From Palauibacter sp965207805 (GTDB lineage: Bacteria; Gemmatimonadota; Gemmatimonadetes; Palauibacterales; Palauibacteraceae), in assembly GCA_965207805.1 (NCBI GenBank), contig OZ242312.1, forward strand, positions 868,001 through 932,000: a stretch of 64,000 nucleotides of DNA, given 5' to 3'. The notes under the pieces were generated by a model. The model was not told where the DNA came from, did not search any database, and was given only the letters and a program-made list of their open reading frames with translations. Of this stretch, positions 49,674 to 58,589 are shown piece by piece (the first letter of the stretch is position 1; every line of letters begins with the position of its first letter). The translations under genes were made by a program, and so were the position numbers.

Positions 49674-50345
49674 GTGTGGGATCTGAATCGCGCGGAACGC
49701 AAAGCGCTGGGCGCGTCGCTGGTACTCGTGGGAGTGAGCCTTGTCGCTCGCACCCTCCTCGCGCCCGAGCCCGGTCGGGTAGACGGTCTCGAAGCGATCG
49801 ACCCCGCGACGGATCTGGAGGGCATCGAGGGCGAGGTCGTCGCCGCCCTGACCCGGGAGCAGCGGGCACAGACCCCACTCGCCGATGGCGAGCAGATCGA
49901 TGTGAATCGCGCCCCGGCCGACGAGCTGCGCCGGCTGCCGGGCGTCGGACCGCGTCTGGCCGCGGCCCTCATCGAGGAGCGGGAACGCGCTCCGTTCCGA
50001 CGAACCGCCGATTTGGAGCGGGTCCCTGGAGTGGGGGAGGTCACCGCACGCCGCCTCGCGCCGCATCTCCGTTTCGAGCCCGGGGCGCCCCGGCCGGCTG
50101 CCGCTCCCGTTGCGTCGGTGTCGACGGGATGTCCGCCCGGAGGGGCACGGATCGATCTCAATCGAGCCAGCCGCGCACAACTCGAGAGCCTCTCCGGCAT
50201 CGGTCCCGCCCTCGCGGCCCGCATCATCGAAAATCGAAGCGAGAACGGGCCGTTCGAGACGCCGGAAGCCGTCACCCGCGTCCGGGGCATCGGGGCACGC
50301 TCCTTCGCCCGCTTCCGGGAACGGGTATGCACGGGGGTGCGGTGA
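49674..50345 (+). CDS. ComEA-like protein with two helix-hairpin-helix units
   Basis: This 223-residue protein has one N-terminal membrane helix, then two copies of the ComEA-type DNA-binding unit: VNRAPADELRRLPGVGPRLA with LERVPGVGEVTARRL, and DLNRASRAQLESLSGIGPAL with VTRVRGIGARSFARF. ComEA binds double-stranded DNA in the periplasm during uptake. The GTG at 49674 is preferred over 49668 because GGGAGG (49661-49666) then has a 7-nt gap. Next to pilB, pilT and pilC, a role in DNA uptake is plausible. Confidence 0.8.
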   Translation: MWDLNRAERKALGASLVLVGVSLVARTLLAPEPGRVDGLEAIDPATDLEGIEGEVVAALTREQRAQTPLADGEQIDVNRAPADELRRLPGVGPRLAAALIEERERAPFRRTADLERVPGVGEVTARRLAPHLRFEPGAPRPAAAPVASVSTGCPPGGARIDLNRASRAQLESLSGIGPALAARIIENRSENGPFETPEAVTRVRGIGARSFARFRERVCTGVR

Positions 50346-51853
50346 CGCCTTCGCCAGCCACGGACACACCAGCCCCGAGGCGGAAGGGGCTGGCGTCGGA
50401 TCCCAGGGTCCTCCGTCTCATCCCGGCGGAATTCGCGAGCCGGCATCTCGTGCTCCCGTTGCGGCGCGCCGGACGGACGCTCTCCGTGGCCATGGCGGAC
50501 CCGTCCGACGCGGCGCTCATCGACGACCTGAAGTTCCTCACGCAGTTCGAGATCGACGCTGTCAGAGCGGGGGAACACACGCTCCGCCAACGGATCGACC
50601 GGAGCTACGAGGCGGCCACGCCGCGCAACGGCGGGCGCACGGAGGAGGCGGGGGAGGCATCGCCGGCCGAGGCCGGTTCGGCCGAAGCCGGCGAGGAACC
50701 GGCCGTCCGGCTCATCGACGACATCCTCGGCGATGCGGTACATCGCGGCGCTTCGGACATTCACTTCGAGCCGTACGAAAGCGAACTCCGCGTCCGCTAT
50801 CGCCTCGATGGGAGACTGCGCGAAATCATGCGTCCTCCCTTCCGGATGGCGGCCGCCCTGACGTCTCGCGTCAAGATCCTGGCGGACCTGAACATCGCGG
50901 AACGCCGGATACCCCAGGATGGTCGGATCCGCATGCCGGTCGCCGACAGGATCATCGACTTCCGGGTCTCGACGCTTCCCACGCTGTTCGGTGAAAAGGT
51001 CGTCCTTCGAATCCTCGACAGGGAGCGGCAGGCATTCGACCTCGAATCCTTCGGGATGGAGGCGCGCGCGGAGCGCACGCTGCTCGCGGCGATCGCGCAA
51101 ACGTCAGGCATGGTTCTGGTCACAGGTCCCACGGGATCGGGGAAGACCACCACGCTTTACAGCGCACTGGCGAGACTCAACACGCCCGAGGCGAACATCA
51201 TGACTGCCGAGGATCCGGTCGAGTACAGCATCGAGGGCATCAATCAGGTCCAGATTCGTCCGAAGATCGGCCTTACCTTCGCCACCACGCTTCGCGCCTT
51301 CCTGCGGCAGGATCCCGACATCCTCATGGTGGGCGAAGTCCGTGACCGCGAGACGGGCGGCATCGCCGTGAAGGCTGCGCTCACCGGCCATCTCGTGCTC
51401 TCCACCCTCCACACCAATGACGCCGCCTCGACCGCGACGCGACTGGTGGACATGGGGATCGAAGCGTTCAACGTGGCCGTCGCCGTCAAGGTCATCACCG
51501 CCCAGCGGCTCGTCGGTCGGATCTGCCCGGACTGCCGGGTCGAGACGAGCTACGCACCCGAGATTTTGAGTTCGGTCGGACTGGAAGGGGGCGGACACGG
51601 CAAGGGCGGCTTCTACCGCGGCGCAGGCTGCGATTCGTGCGGCGGATCGGGGTATTCGGGTCGGCAGGGCCTGTATGAAGTCCTTCCGATGTCTCCCGCG
51701 ATCCGCCGGCTGGTCCTGGCGGGCGCCTCCTCGGAGGAGATCGAGCGCTGCGCCGTCGACGAAGGGATGATCACCCTGCGGCAGGATGGGTTCGCCAAGG
51801 CGAGAAGGGGGATCGCGACACTCGAAGACGTGCTCAGGGAGACGCCGGCGTAG
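50342..51853 (+). CDS. pilB: Type IV pilus assembly ATPase PilB
   Basis: This 503-residue hexameric ATPase drives pilus extension. The N-terminal domain is short (DPRVLRLIPAEFASRHLVLP). Walker A is GPTGSGKTTTLYSAL, the Asp box GEVRDRETGG, the His box LVLSTLHTNDAA, and the zinc tetracysteine region is CPDC with CDSCGGSGYSGR. GTG 50342 overlaps the comEA-like stop by 4 nt; ATG 50327 is an alternative start five codons longer. The zinc region and N1 domain separate it from PilT. Confidence 0.94.
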   Translation: MTPSPATDTPAPRRKGLASDPRVLRLIPAEFASRHLVLPLRRAGRTLSVAMADPSDAALIDDLKFLTQFEIDAVRAGEHTLRQRIDRSYEAATPRNGGRTEEAGEASPAEAGSAEAGEEPAVRLIDDILGDAVHRGASDIHFEPYESELRVRYRLDGRLREIMRPPFRMAAALTSRVKILADLNIAERRIPQDGRIRMPVADRIIDFRVSTLPTLFGEKVVLRILDRERQAFDLESFGMEARAERTLLAAIAQTSGMVLVTGPTGSGKTTTLYSALARLNTPEANIMTAEDPVEYSIEGINQVQIRPKIGLTFATTLRAFLRQDPDILMVGEVRDRETGGIAVKAALTGHLVLSTLHTNDAASTATRLVDMGIEAFNVAVAVKVITAQRLVGRICPDCRVETSYAPEILSSVGLEGGGHGKGGFYRGAGCDSCGGSGYSGRQGLYEVLPMSPAIRRLVLAGASSEEIERCAVDEGMITLRQDGFAKARRGIATLEDVLRETPA

Positions 51854-51863
51854 GCCGGGCCGC

Positions 51864-52952
51864 ATGGACGCACGTCTGGTTGAACTGCTGAGCGAGATGG
51901 TCGAACGGGGGGCGTCCGACCTGCACCTTACGGCGGGCGAACGTCCGAAGCTCCGGATCGACGGCGATCTCGCGGACAGTCGCGCGGAGGGCGTGCTGCA
52001 CCCGGAGGATACCGCGGCTCTCGGCCGTTCGATGCTCTCGAGCGACCAGCGCGCGCGTTTCGCCGGTGAACCCGACTTCGATTTCGGTTTCGCGATTCCC
52101 GGGCTCTCCCGCTTTCGCGCAAACCTGTTCCGCCAGCGGGGGAGCGTGGCGTGCGCCATCCGCCGGGTGCCGGTCGAGATCCCGAGCCTGCGCGAACTCG
52201 GCGTCCCATCGGTCGTCGGCCGGCTGGCGGACAAGCCACGCGGGCTCGTGCTGGTGACGGGCCCCACCGGCTCGGGCAAATCGACGACGCTGGCGGCGAT
52301 GGTCGACCGCATCAACATGGCCCGCGCGGGCCACATCGTGACGATCGAGGATCCGATCGAATTCGTACATCCGCACAAACGCTGCATCGTGAACCAGCGC
52401 GAGATCGGGCAGGACACGCCCGACTTCGCCAGCGCCCTCCGCTACACGCTGCGCCAGGACCCCGACGTGATCCTCATCGGCGAGTTGCGGGATCCCGAGA
52501 CGATTCAGGCCGCGCTCACGGTCGCGGAGACCGGACACCTCGCGCTCGGCACGCTGCACACGCGTTCCGCGGCGGAGTCCATCCACCGGATCATCGATGC
52601 ATTCCCGGCGCACCGGCAGGAGCAGGTGCGCGCGCAGTTCGCCCACGTCTTCGAGGGCGTCATCACCCAGACGCTCCTTCGCCGGGCGCAGGGCAGCGGA
52701 CGCGTCGTCGCCTGCGAGATTCTGGTCGCGACGCCCGCGGTCAGGGCTCTGATTCGGGAAGCGAAGGTCCATCAGATCCACTCCGCGATGCAGGCCGCGC
52801 GCAGGTTCGGCATGCGGACGCTCAACGATGCGCTCCACCGGCTCTATGTCCGGCGGCAGGTGGACTTCGACGAATGCCTCCGGATCACCTCCGATCCCGC
52901 TGAATTCCGTCGCATGACAAGTACATCCGCGCCGGACGAGTCCCCACGGTGA
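51864..52952 (+). CDS. pilT: Twitching/retraction ATPase PilT
   Basis: This 362-residue ATPase drives pilus retraction. SDLHLTAGERPKLRIDGDL is the PilT opening, followed by Walker A GPTGSGKSTTLAAM, Asp box IGELRDPETIQ, His box ALGTLHTRSAAESIHRI and the C-terminal FGMRTLNDALHRLY. It has no zinc tetracysteine region. The ATG at 51864 is 10 nt after the pilB stop, so extension and retraction motors are co-expressed. Confidence 0.94.
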   Translation: MDARLVELLSEMVERGASDLHLTAGERPKLRIDGDLADSRAEGVLHPEDTAALGRSMLSSDQRARFAGEPDFDFGFAIPGLSRFRANLFRQRGSVACAIRRVPVEIPSLRELGVPSVVGRLADKPRGLVLVTGPTGSGKSTTLAAMVDRINMARAGHIVTIEDPIEFVHPHKRCIVNQREIGQDTPDFASALRYTLRQDPDVILIGELRDPETIQAALTVAETGHLALGTLHTRSAAESIHRIIDAFPAHRQEQVRAQFAHVFEGVITQTLLRRAQGSGRVVACEILVATPAVRALIREAKVHQIHSAMQAARRFGMRTLNDALHRLYVRRQVDFDECLRITSDPAEFRRMTSTSAPDESPR

Positions 52953-53001
52953 CGGAGTCGATGTGACGAGAGCGATAGCGACCGGCCGCCGGCGACGGCG
53001 T

Positions 53002-53039
53002 GGGGTGGATGATGTGGGGGCTGGCGGTCGGTCCACCCC
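53002..53039 (+). promoter_or_regulatory. Stem-loop in the pilT-pilC gap
   Basis: GGGGTGGA (53002-53009) and TCCACCCC (53032-53039) form a perfect 8-bp stem with a 22-nt loop, ending 18 nt before the pilC start. The gap is otherwise 105 nt without genes. It could be a processing or attenuation site; there is no U-tract. Confidence 0.4.
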
Positions 53040-53057
53040 TCTCCGGGACGAGAGCCG

Positions 53058-54155
53058 GTGACGTCTGTGTTGGCGAACATGGGCCGGCGCGTGCGGCGCC
53101 GTGTCTTTGCACCGTCGGCCCGGGTGACAACCCGGGATCTCGTACTCTTCACGCGACAGTTCTCTGTGATGATCAGCGCCGGGCTGCCGCTCACCCGGAC
53201 GCTCGAGACCCTCGCCGTACAGGCGGAGAACTCCGCGCTTCGGCAGGTGGCCCGCGACACGCTTCGCGATGTCGAGGCCGGGAACACGCTGGCCGGCGCG
53301 CTCGGCAGGCACCCCCGCGTTTTCACGCAGCTCTATGTGAACATGGTCCACGCGGGGGAGTCGGGGAGCAGGTTGGACGGGATCCTCGACCGCCTGGCCA
53401 CCTTCCTCGAAAAGAGCGAGGAGATCCGTCGCAAGGTGAAGGGCGCCATGCTCTATCCCGCCGTCGTGCTCGCGGTGGCCATGGCAGTGGTCGCGACGCT
53501 CCTCCTCTTTGTGATCCCCACGTTCGAGACCGTGTTCGCGAGTTTTGATGCGACGCTCCCGCTCCCGACACGCGTGGTCATCAGTCTCTCGGGGATCGTC
53601 CAGAACTGGTGGTGGGCGCTGCTCGCCGTGGCGGGCGGCGCGGTGCTACTACTGCGCCGCTGGACCGCAACCGATGCGGGCCGGCGGCACTTCGACCGTA
53701 CACTGCTGCAACTGCCGGTTCTCGGCTCGCTGACCCGGAAGGCTGCGGTATCCCGCGTCACGCGGACTTTGGGAACGCTGCTCTCGTCAGGCATTCCGAT
53801 TCTCGAGGGACTCGAGATCACGGCGCGGACCGCGGGGAACCGCGTGATCGAGGACGCGATACAGGCGAGTCGGGTCGCGATCCGGCGGGGTGACTCCATC
53901 GCGCGCCCACTGCGCGAAACCGGGGCCTTCCCACCCATGGTGGCCCGAATGATCCATGTCGGAGAAGAGACCGGGGACCTCGATGGGATGCTGGCCCGGA
54001 TCGCCGATTTCTACGACGACGAAGTCGATTCCGGCGCCGAGAGTCTGCTGAGAATACTGGAGCCTGTCCTCATCGTGATCCTCGGAGGCCTCGTCGGCGG
54101 GATGATCATCGCCATGTACCTCCCCATCTTCGAACTCATCAACGCGATCCAGTGA
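53058..54155 (+). CDS. pilC: Type IV pilus inner-membrane platform protein PilC
   Basis: This 365-residue GspF-family protein has two repeated cytoplasmic helical domains (FTRQFSVMISAGLPLTRTLE near the start; LGTLLSSGIPILEGLEITA in the second) and three membrane helices, the last at GGLVGGMIIAMYLPIFELI. It anchors PilB/PilT and moves pilin subunits. The GTG start at 53058 lies after the stem-loop. The end overlaps the next gene by 4 nt. Confidence 0.93.
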   Translation: MTSVLANMGRRVRRRVFAPSARVTTRDLVLFTRQFSVMISAGLPLTRTLETLAVQAENSALRQVARDTLRDVEAGNTLAGALGRHPRVFTQLYVNMVHAGESGSRLDGILDRLATFLEKSEEIRRKVKGAMLYPAVVLAVAMAVVATLLLFVIPTFETVFASFDATLPLPTRVVISLSGIVQNWWWALLAVAGGAVLLLRRWTATDAGRRHFDRTLLQLPVLGSLTRKAAVSRVTRTLGTLLSSGIPILEGLEITARTAGNRVIEDAIQASRVAIRRGDSIARPLRETGAFPPMVARMIHVGEETGDLDGMLARIADFYDDEVDSGAESLLRILEPVLIVILGGLVGGMIIAMYLPIFELINAIQ

Positions 54156-54688
54156 CGCCACCGGGGCCCCTGCGGACGCGAGTCCTCGCGGCTTGCGGGG
54201 TTTCCCCCCGTTCCTCTTCTTGGCGCATGTCCGCGAGCGCAAACGACGAAGGGAAGATCCACCGCGGGAGGGCTCCCCGCGTGCAAGGCCTCCTCGGCCA
54301 GTCGGTCGATGCGGCCTTCGAGCGGTACGGACGCGCGGCGGCGGACCGGAGGGTCGGGGAGGACCGGTGGCTGCGCTTCGAGGCTCCGGACTGGACGCTG
54401 CGTCTGCGGGCCAGGCCGGACGGGACCGGCGGTCCGGCTCTCGTCCGGTCGTGGACGGCCGCCTTCGCGGAAGGGTTCGACACCGTCCCGGAGGCTCTGC
54501 GCGCGCTGGGGTTGCCGCCTCCCGAGCCGTCGGCCGGGACCGAGGAACTCCGCCGGCCGCTGCCAGACGCGGCCGGACGAGTGCATTCGCTGACCCTGTC
54601 GGAGCGAAATGGCCGAATCCGGGCCGCCACCGGCTTCGATGAACCGCCGGACTGGGACGTTGAGACCCCGTTGCTGGACGATGACTAA
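54152..54688 (+). CDS. Unknown protein between pilC and pilA
   Basis: This is a 178-residue protein from GTG 54152, which overlaps the pilC stop by 4 nt; ATG 54227 would give 153 residues starting SASANDEGKIHRGRAPR. No signal peptide, membrane helix or family motif is clear. It has an acidic C-terminus (DWDVETPLLDDD). Its place in the operon suggests a pilus-related role, which the sequence itself does not show. Confidence 0.55.
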   Translation: MTPPGPLRTRVLAACGVSPRSSSWRMSASANDEGKIHRGRAPRVQGLLGQSVDAAFERYGRAAADRRVGEDRWLRFEAPDWTLRLRARPDGTGGPALVRSWTAAFAEGFDTVPEALRALGLPPPEPSAGTEELRRPLPDAAGRVHSLTLSERNGRIRAATGFDEPPDWDVETPLLDDD

Positions 54689-54690
54689 TT

Positions 54691-54750
54691 GTGGGGTAAC
54701 CGTCCGCGGTCGCCGGCGCGCCGCCGGAACCGCGGCCCGCGCAGCCCCAC
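54691..54750 (+). promoter_or_regulatory. Structured leader upstream of pilA
   Basis: GTGGGG (54691-54696) can pair with CCCCAC (54745-54750), enclosing CCGCGGT (54704-54710) paired with ACCGCGG (54729-54735), whose loop contains the palindrome CGGCGCGCCG. The nested stem ends 46 nt before the pilA ATG. It could act as a terminator, processing site or mRNA stabiliser for the pilin message. Confidence 0.5.
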
Positions 54751-54796
54751 CGGAGGTGCTGCCGAAGATCCAACCCGGGCGGAAGTGAGGAGAGGG

Positions 54797-55222
54797 ATGA
54801 GAAGCACGACAAAGAGTGGTGCGGAGGGGTTTACGCTGATCGAGCTGCTGATCGTGGTCGTCATCATCGGCATTCTCGCGGCCATCGCGATTCCGCAGTT
54901 CACGAGCACGAAGGAAAAGGCGTTCGATGCCGCCGTCCAGAGCGACATTCGCAACTTGATGACGGCCGAGGAAGCGTACTTTTTCAACCACCAGGCGTAT
55001 GCCGCGATCGCCGTGGCGGCGGGAGGAGCGGGCGACCTGGACGGCGATGGCACGCCGGATTTTCAGGCCAGCACGAACGTCGCGCTGACGGTGACGGCCT
55101 ATCGGGACGGCTACAAGATCACGGCGAAACACGCATCGTCGCCGAACACGTGGTGCGTGAACTCGTCTGCCGGCAACGCTGCGGGAGCCGTCGGCCAGAT
55201 CATCGAGGCCACCACTTGCTAG
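54797..55222 (+). CDS. pilA: Type IV major pilin PilA
   Basis: This 141-residue prepilin has a short basic leader cut after Gly (GAEG), then FTLIELLIVVVIIGILAAIA with Phe1 and Glu5, the type IVa hydrophobic helix. Two cysteines near the end (NTWCVNSS and ATTC) probably form the C-terminal disulfide loop. The segment GDLDGDGTPDF looks like a Ca2+-binding loop. GAGGAGAGGG precedes the ATG. It is the fibre subunit of the pilus. Confidence 0.95.
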   Translation: MRSTTKSGAEGFTLIELLIVVVIIGILAAIAIPQFTSTKEKAFDAAVQSDIRNLMTAEEAYFFNHQAYAAIAVAAGGAGDLDGDGTPDFQASTNVALTVTAYRDGYKITAKHASSPNTWCVNSSAGNAAGAVGQIIEATTC

Positions 55223-55259
55223 CAGCAAACCGGCTGTTGATTCGCCGTTGACACGGGGG

Positions 55260-55280
55260 ACGATTCTTACGGACAGAATC
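55260..55280 (+). terminator. Hairpin after pilA
   Basis: CGATTCT (55260-55266) and AGAATCG (55274-55280) form a perfect 7-bp stem with a 7-nt loop, 37 nt after the pilA stop, followed by an A/T-richer stretch. A partial terminator here would give more pilA mRNA than downstream minor pilin mRNA. Confidence 0.4.
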
Positions 55281-55311
55281 GGAAACGCTTATTCGAGGAA
55301 AGGAGCACCCC

Positions 55312-55770
55312 GTGCAGCATGGCCGATCGCATGGATCGCGAACAGGGCGGAGTGGGTTCAGTCTGGTGGAGGTCGCGGTCGCGCTGGCGGTCACGGGATT
55401 GGCCGCCACCTTCATCATCTCTCGCGAACCCTTGGACCGTTTCAGCCTGGCGCGAGCCGCCCGGGTGGCGGAGTCGCAACTCACACTGGCACGTCTCCAC
55501 GCCGTGGCAACCCATGTGCCGACCGCGCTGACGCTTGCGGGGACCCGGCTCGAAGTGTCGCGGCGTGGAGGGTCCCTGCTGTCTCGCGTCGACCTCGGGA
55601 GGCACACCCTGGGTCGGCTCGACTCGCTGCGGTTGCAGCCCTCCACGCTCCGTTTCAACGCGCGCGGACACGGATCCCCCGGTAGCGTCTACCTTTATCG
55701 CGGCGAGCGAGGCATTCGACTGGTGTCGAACTTCGTGGGCCAAGTTCGCGCGGTACCTTTTCGACATTGA
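55312..55770 (+). CDS. GspH/FimT-type minor pilin
   Basis: This 152-residue pseudopilin has a prepilin site (GRSG) followed by FSLVEVAVALAVTGLAATFI with Glu5. The rest is the beta-rich GspH/FimT head. Such minor pilins prime pilus assembly and in some species bind DNA. AAGGAG precedes the GTG at 55312. The end overlaps the next start by 4 nt. Confidence 0.88.
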   Translation: MQHGRSHGSRTGRSGFSLVEVAVALAVTGLAATFIISREPLDRFSLARAARVAESQLTLARLHAVATHVPTALTLAGTRLEVSRRGGSLLSRVDLGRHTLGRLDSLRLQPSTLRFNARGHGSPGSVYLYRGERGIRLVSNFVGQVRAVPFRH

Positions 55771-56135
55771 AGACCGCCGGCTTCAGTCTGGTCGAGGTCC
55801 TGCTGGCCATCGTCGTGACGTCCGTCGGGGTCCTTGGAGCGGCGGGCGTAGCGCTCGGGATCGGTTCGCAGGCGCTCCGGGCGGCGTGGGACACGGAGCA
55901 CGCCCTCGCGGGTCGAAACGCCGTGGAGTCGCTTGTCCGGGACGGATATGCCACCGCGGCTTCGCACGCGAGCGCCGTCGACATCGCCGGACGTCGCTTT
56001 GACGTGTCGCTCGATGTGACCGCCGGGTCGCCACGGCTCAAGCACGCCCGCGTGACGGTGTCGCTGCCGCCGGCCCCGGAGGCGGAACTCGAGATCGTTC
56101 TCTCGCGGCCCCGCCCCCTGCCCGCGGCGCCATGA
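55767..56135 (+). CDS. PilV-type minor pilin
   Basis: This is a 122-residue pseudopilin: a very short leader (MKTAG), then FSLVEVLLAIVVTSVGVLGA with Glu5, the PilV/GspI type. It belongs to the minor pilin priming complex. The first codon is TTG, overlapping the FimT stop by 4 nt; the stop overlaps the PilW-like start by 4 nt. Confidence 0.85.
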   Translation: MKTAGFSLVEVLLAIVVTSVGVLGAAGVALGIGSQALRAAWDTEHALAGRNAVESLVRDGYATAASHASAVDIAGRRFDVSLDVTAGSPRLKHARVTVSLPPAPEAELEIVLSRPRPLPAAP

Positions 56136-56980
56136 GCGTTCCACGCCGCCTCGCGCCCGCCGGAACCCGCCGCCAGGAAGGGTTCACGCTCGCCGAGATG
56201 CTCGTCGCGCTGGCCGGCGCCGGCCTGCTCGTCGGCTTGCTCATCGGCATGCTCGCGAGTCAGAGCCGCTTTCATCTGCGGAATGAGGATGCCATCCAGG
56301 CCTCGCAGATTGCACGCGCCCTGTCCGACGGCATGGGAGCGGAGATCCGAAGTGCCGGGTCGGGCGACCTGCTCCTTGCGACGCCCGACACGGTGTCCAT
56401 CCGCGTAGACGTGCTGAAGGCGGTCGTATGTGGTGCGGCAAGCGGCGGCTCCATCGATCTCTTCGTCTACGATTCCATCGCCGCGAACCTTCATTCCGGA
56501 TGGCGCGGCACGGCGCTTTTCGGGCCGTACGCGGCGGCCTGGGTATACGCGGACGGGTTTACGCCCGCTTCCAGTGTCTCGGCGGCAGCGGAGACCGCCT
56601 GCAGGGCTGCCGGAGCGGATCGGGCGAATCGGATGTCGAACCGGTGGTTCCGTCACACAGGCGGCTGGAGCGGAGGCTTTGCCGCGATGCCCGCGCCCGG
56701 CTCGCTCGCTCGCGTTTATGGAAGGCTCACCTACGTCATCCGCCCATCCGATTCCGAGCCGGGAACGGTGTCCATCCGGCGCAACGGTCAGGAGTTCGTA
56801 TCCCCGCTCGAATCCGGGACGGCGTTCGAGTACCGGTTGTCGAGCGGCGCCACTCAGGCTGGCGTAGCGCCCGGAGATCTCTTCCGCGTGCGCGAAGTCC
56901 GGCTGACCGGTACGGCCATCGGCCGAAACGGGCGTGCCGTGGGTCGGCGGGTCGTTTACGCGATGTCGTTCCGTAACTGA
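56132..56980 (+). CDS. PilW-type minor pilin
   Basis: This 282-residue pseudopilin has prepilin site RRQEG then FTLAEMLVALAGAGLLVGLL, with Glu5. The long C-terminal region with two cysteines (KAVVCGAA, ETACRAAG) fits PilW. With FimT and PilV it would prime the pilus tip. No PilX or PilY1 gene follows. Confidence 0.85.
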   Translation: MSVPRRLAPAGTRRQEGFTLAEMLVALAGAGLLVGLLIGMLASQSRFHLRNEDAIQASQIARALSDGMGAEIRSAGSGDLLLATPDTVSIRVDVLKAVVCGAASGGSIDLFVYDSIAANLHSGWRGTALFGPYAAAWVYADGFTPASSVSAAAETACRAAGADRANRMSNRWFRHTGGWSGGFAAMPAPGSLARVYGRLTYVIRPSDSEPGTVSIRRNGQEFVSPLESGTAFEYRLSSGATQAGVAPGDLFRVREVRLTGTAIGRNGRAVGRRVVYAMSFRN

Positions 56981-56983
56981 GAC

Positions 56984-57943
56984 ATGAGGGGATTCGGATT
57001 GCGGCGCCGGAAGACGACCGTCGGAGTCGATATCGGCAGCGGCTTCAGCAAGGCCGCGGTGATCGACCATGGCGAGAACGGCCCACGCCTGACAGGGCTC
57101 GCGACCGCTCCGAACGAGGCGGACACGGTGCGCGGCGGGACGATCAGGGATCCGGAGCGAGTCGCCGACACGCTTTCCGCGCTGTTCAGGCGGGAGCGCA
57201 TCAAGCCGCGCAACGTGGCCATCGGCATCGGGGGGCGCGATGTCCTGAGCAAGGTGATCGAAATCGACCGGATGGATGATGCGGAAGCCCGCGCCGTGAT
57301 GCCGTGGGAAGCGGAGCAGCACGTCCCCTTCGACATGAAGAATACGGAACTGGATTTCGCGATCATCGATCCGCACGGAGAAGGATCGACGATGACCGTG
57401 CTGCTGGCGGCCGCGAAGCGCGATGTGATCGAGGCACGCATCGCGCTCCTGCGGCGGGCGGATCTGAACCCGACGACGGTCGACGTGGAAGCTCTGGCCC
57501 TCCGCAACGCGCTGGAGGCGAACTATCCGACCGCGATGAAGGATGTGACCGTGCTGGCCGACATCGGGGCCCATTCGACCGCCATCCACCTGCTTCGGAA
57601 CGGACTTCCGCTGCTGACCCGCGAACTGGCCGTCGGCGCCCCGGCCGCAGACGAATTGGAGGAGTGCAGCCGCCGGATCGCGCGCGGCATCGACCGGACG
57701 GGGGCGCTGGTCGAAACGGGGCCCGGGATCGCACGCGTCTACCTGTGCGGGGGAGGGGCCACGGCGTCCGGACTGGTCGAGGTCCTCGCGGAATCAACGG
57801 GTGTGGAGACGCGCCTCGCGAGTGCGTTCGAACGGATCGCCGTCGCGCCCGATGTTGCGGACCGGACAGATCTGGGCTCAATGGCGCCAATGCTCATGCT
57901 CTCGGTCGGACTGGCTCTTCGGTCCCCGGCCCGGGGCGGCTGA
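56984..57943 (+). CDS. pilM: Type IV pilus inner-membrane platform protein PilM
   Basis: This 319-residue actin-like cytoplasmic protein has VGVDIGSGFSKAAVI (phosphate 1), LADIGAHSTAIHLL (phosphate 2) and VYLCGGGATASGLVE (adenosine). PilM binds the PilN N-terminus and links the alignment complex to PilB. It starts 3 nt after the PilW-like gene. Confidence 0.92.
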   Translation: MRGFGLRRRKTTVGVDIGSGFSKAAVIDHGENGPRLTGLATAPNEADTVRGGTIRDPERVADTLSALFRRERIKPRNVAIGIGGRDVLSKVIEIDRMDDAEARAVMPWEAEQHVPFDMKNTELDFAIIDPHGEGSTMTVLLAAAKRDVIEARIALLRRADLNPTTVDVEALALRNALEANYPTAMKDVTVLADIGAHSTAIHLLRNGLPLLTRELAVGAPAADELEECSRRIARGIDRTGALVETGPGIARVYLCGGGATASGLVEVLAESTGVETRLASAFERIAVAPDVADRTDLGSMAPMLMLSVGLALRSPARGG

Positions 57944-57965
57944 ACGTGGAGGCGCCTGTACGATC

Positions 57966-58589
57966 ATGATCGAGATCAATCTTCTACCCGAATCCCTGCG
58001 CGCCCGGCAAGGGATCGCGACCAACGGGCACGCCGGAGGCGGTCTCCACATCGATTTCTGGGGTGTCGCACTGCTGATTTCGGCACTGACCATCCCGCCG
58101 GGCACGGTCGCGCTGTGGTGGTCGCAACGGTCCGAAGCCCTCGAACTCGGGGTGCGCCTTGAAGCGGCCATGGCGGACTCGGCGCGGCTCGCCGAACTCC
58201 ACGCGGCAAGCGACAGTCTGTCGGAGCGGTCTCGCGAGATCCGCGAGCGCGTCGCCCTGGTCGAAAGACTGGACCGGGACCGGTTCGCGTGGCCGCACAT
58301 GATGGACGAAATCAGCCGCGCGCTCCCGCCGCCGGCGTGGCTGATTTCCCTGCGTCAACTGTCGCCGCCGCCCGACCTCACCGTCGAACTCCAGGGGGTT
58401 GCGGGCAATCCGCTCGCGATCACCGAATTCGTCCGTAGCCTGGGGACCTCGGACTACATCGCCGATGTGAAAATCATCGGCAGCCAGCAGCAGCAGGGGT
58501 CCGATCCCGAGCAGGTCTCGCGGCAGGCCTTCACCCTCGTCCTTCGGTTCGCCCAGGCGTCCGCGTCACGGCGGGTCGGCCCCGCTTGA
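57966..58589 (+). CDS. pilN: Type IV pilus alignment protein PilN
   Basis: This 207-residue protein begins with the PilM-binding motif IEINLLPESLR, then one membrane helix (about residues 31-50) and a periplasmic coiled-coil and fold. PilN pairs with PilO. The ATG at 57966 is set by the INLLP motif. Confidence 0.9.
   Translation: MIEINLLPESLRARQGIATNGHAGGGLHIDFWGVALLISALTIPPGTVALWWSQRSEALELGVRLEAAMADSARLAELHAASDSLSERSREIRERVALVERLDRDRFAWPHMMDEISRALPPPAWLISLRQLSPPPDLTVELQGVAGNPLAITEFVRSLGTSDYIADVKIIGSQQQQGSDPEQVSRQAFTLVLRFAQASASRRVGPA

Noticed and set aside
55247..55252. TTGACA resembling a -35 box between pilA and the FimT-type gene
   Set aside because: No -10-like hexamer lies 16-18 nt downstream; the site falls beside the hairpin instead.
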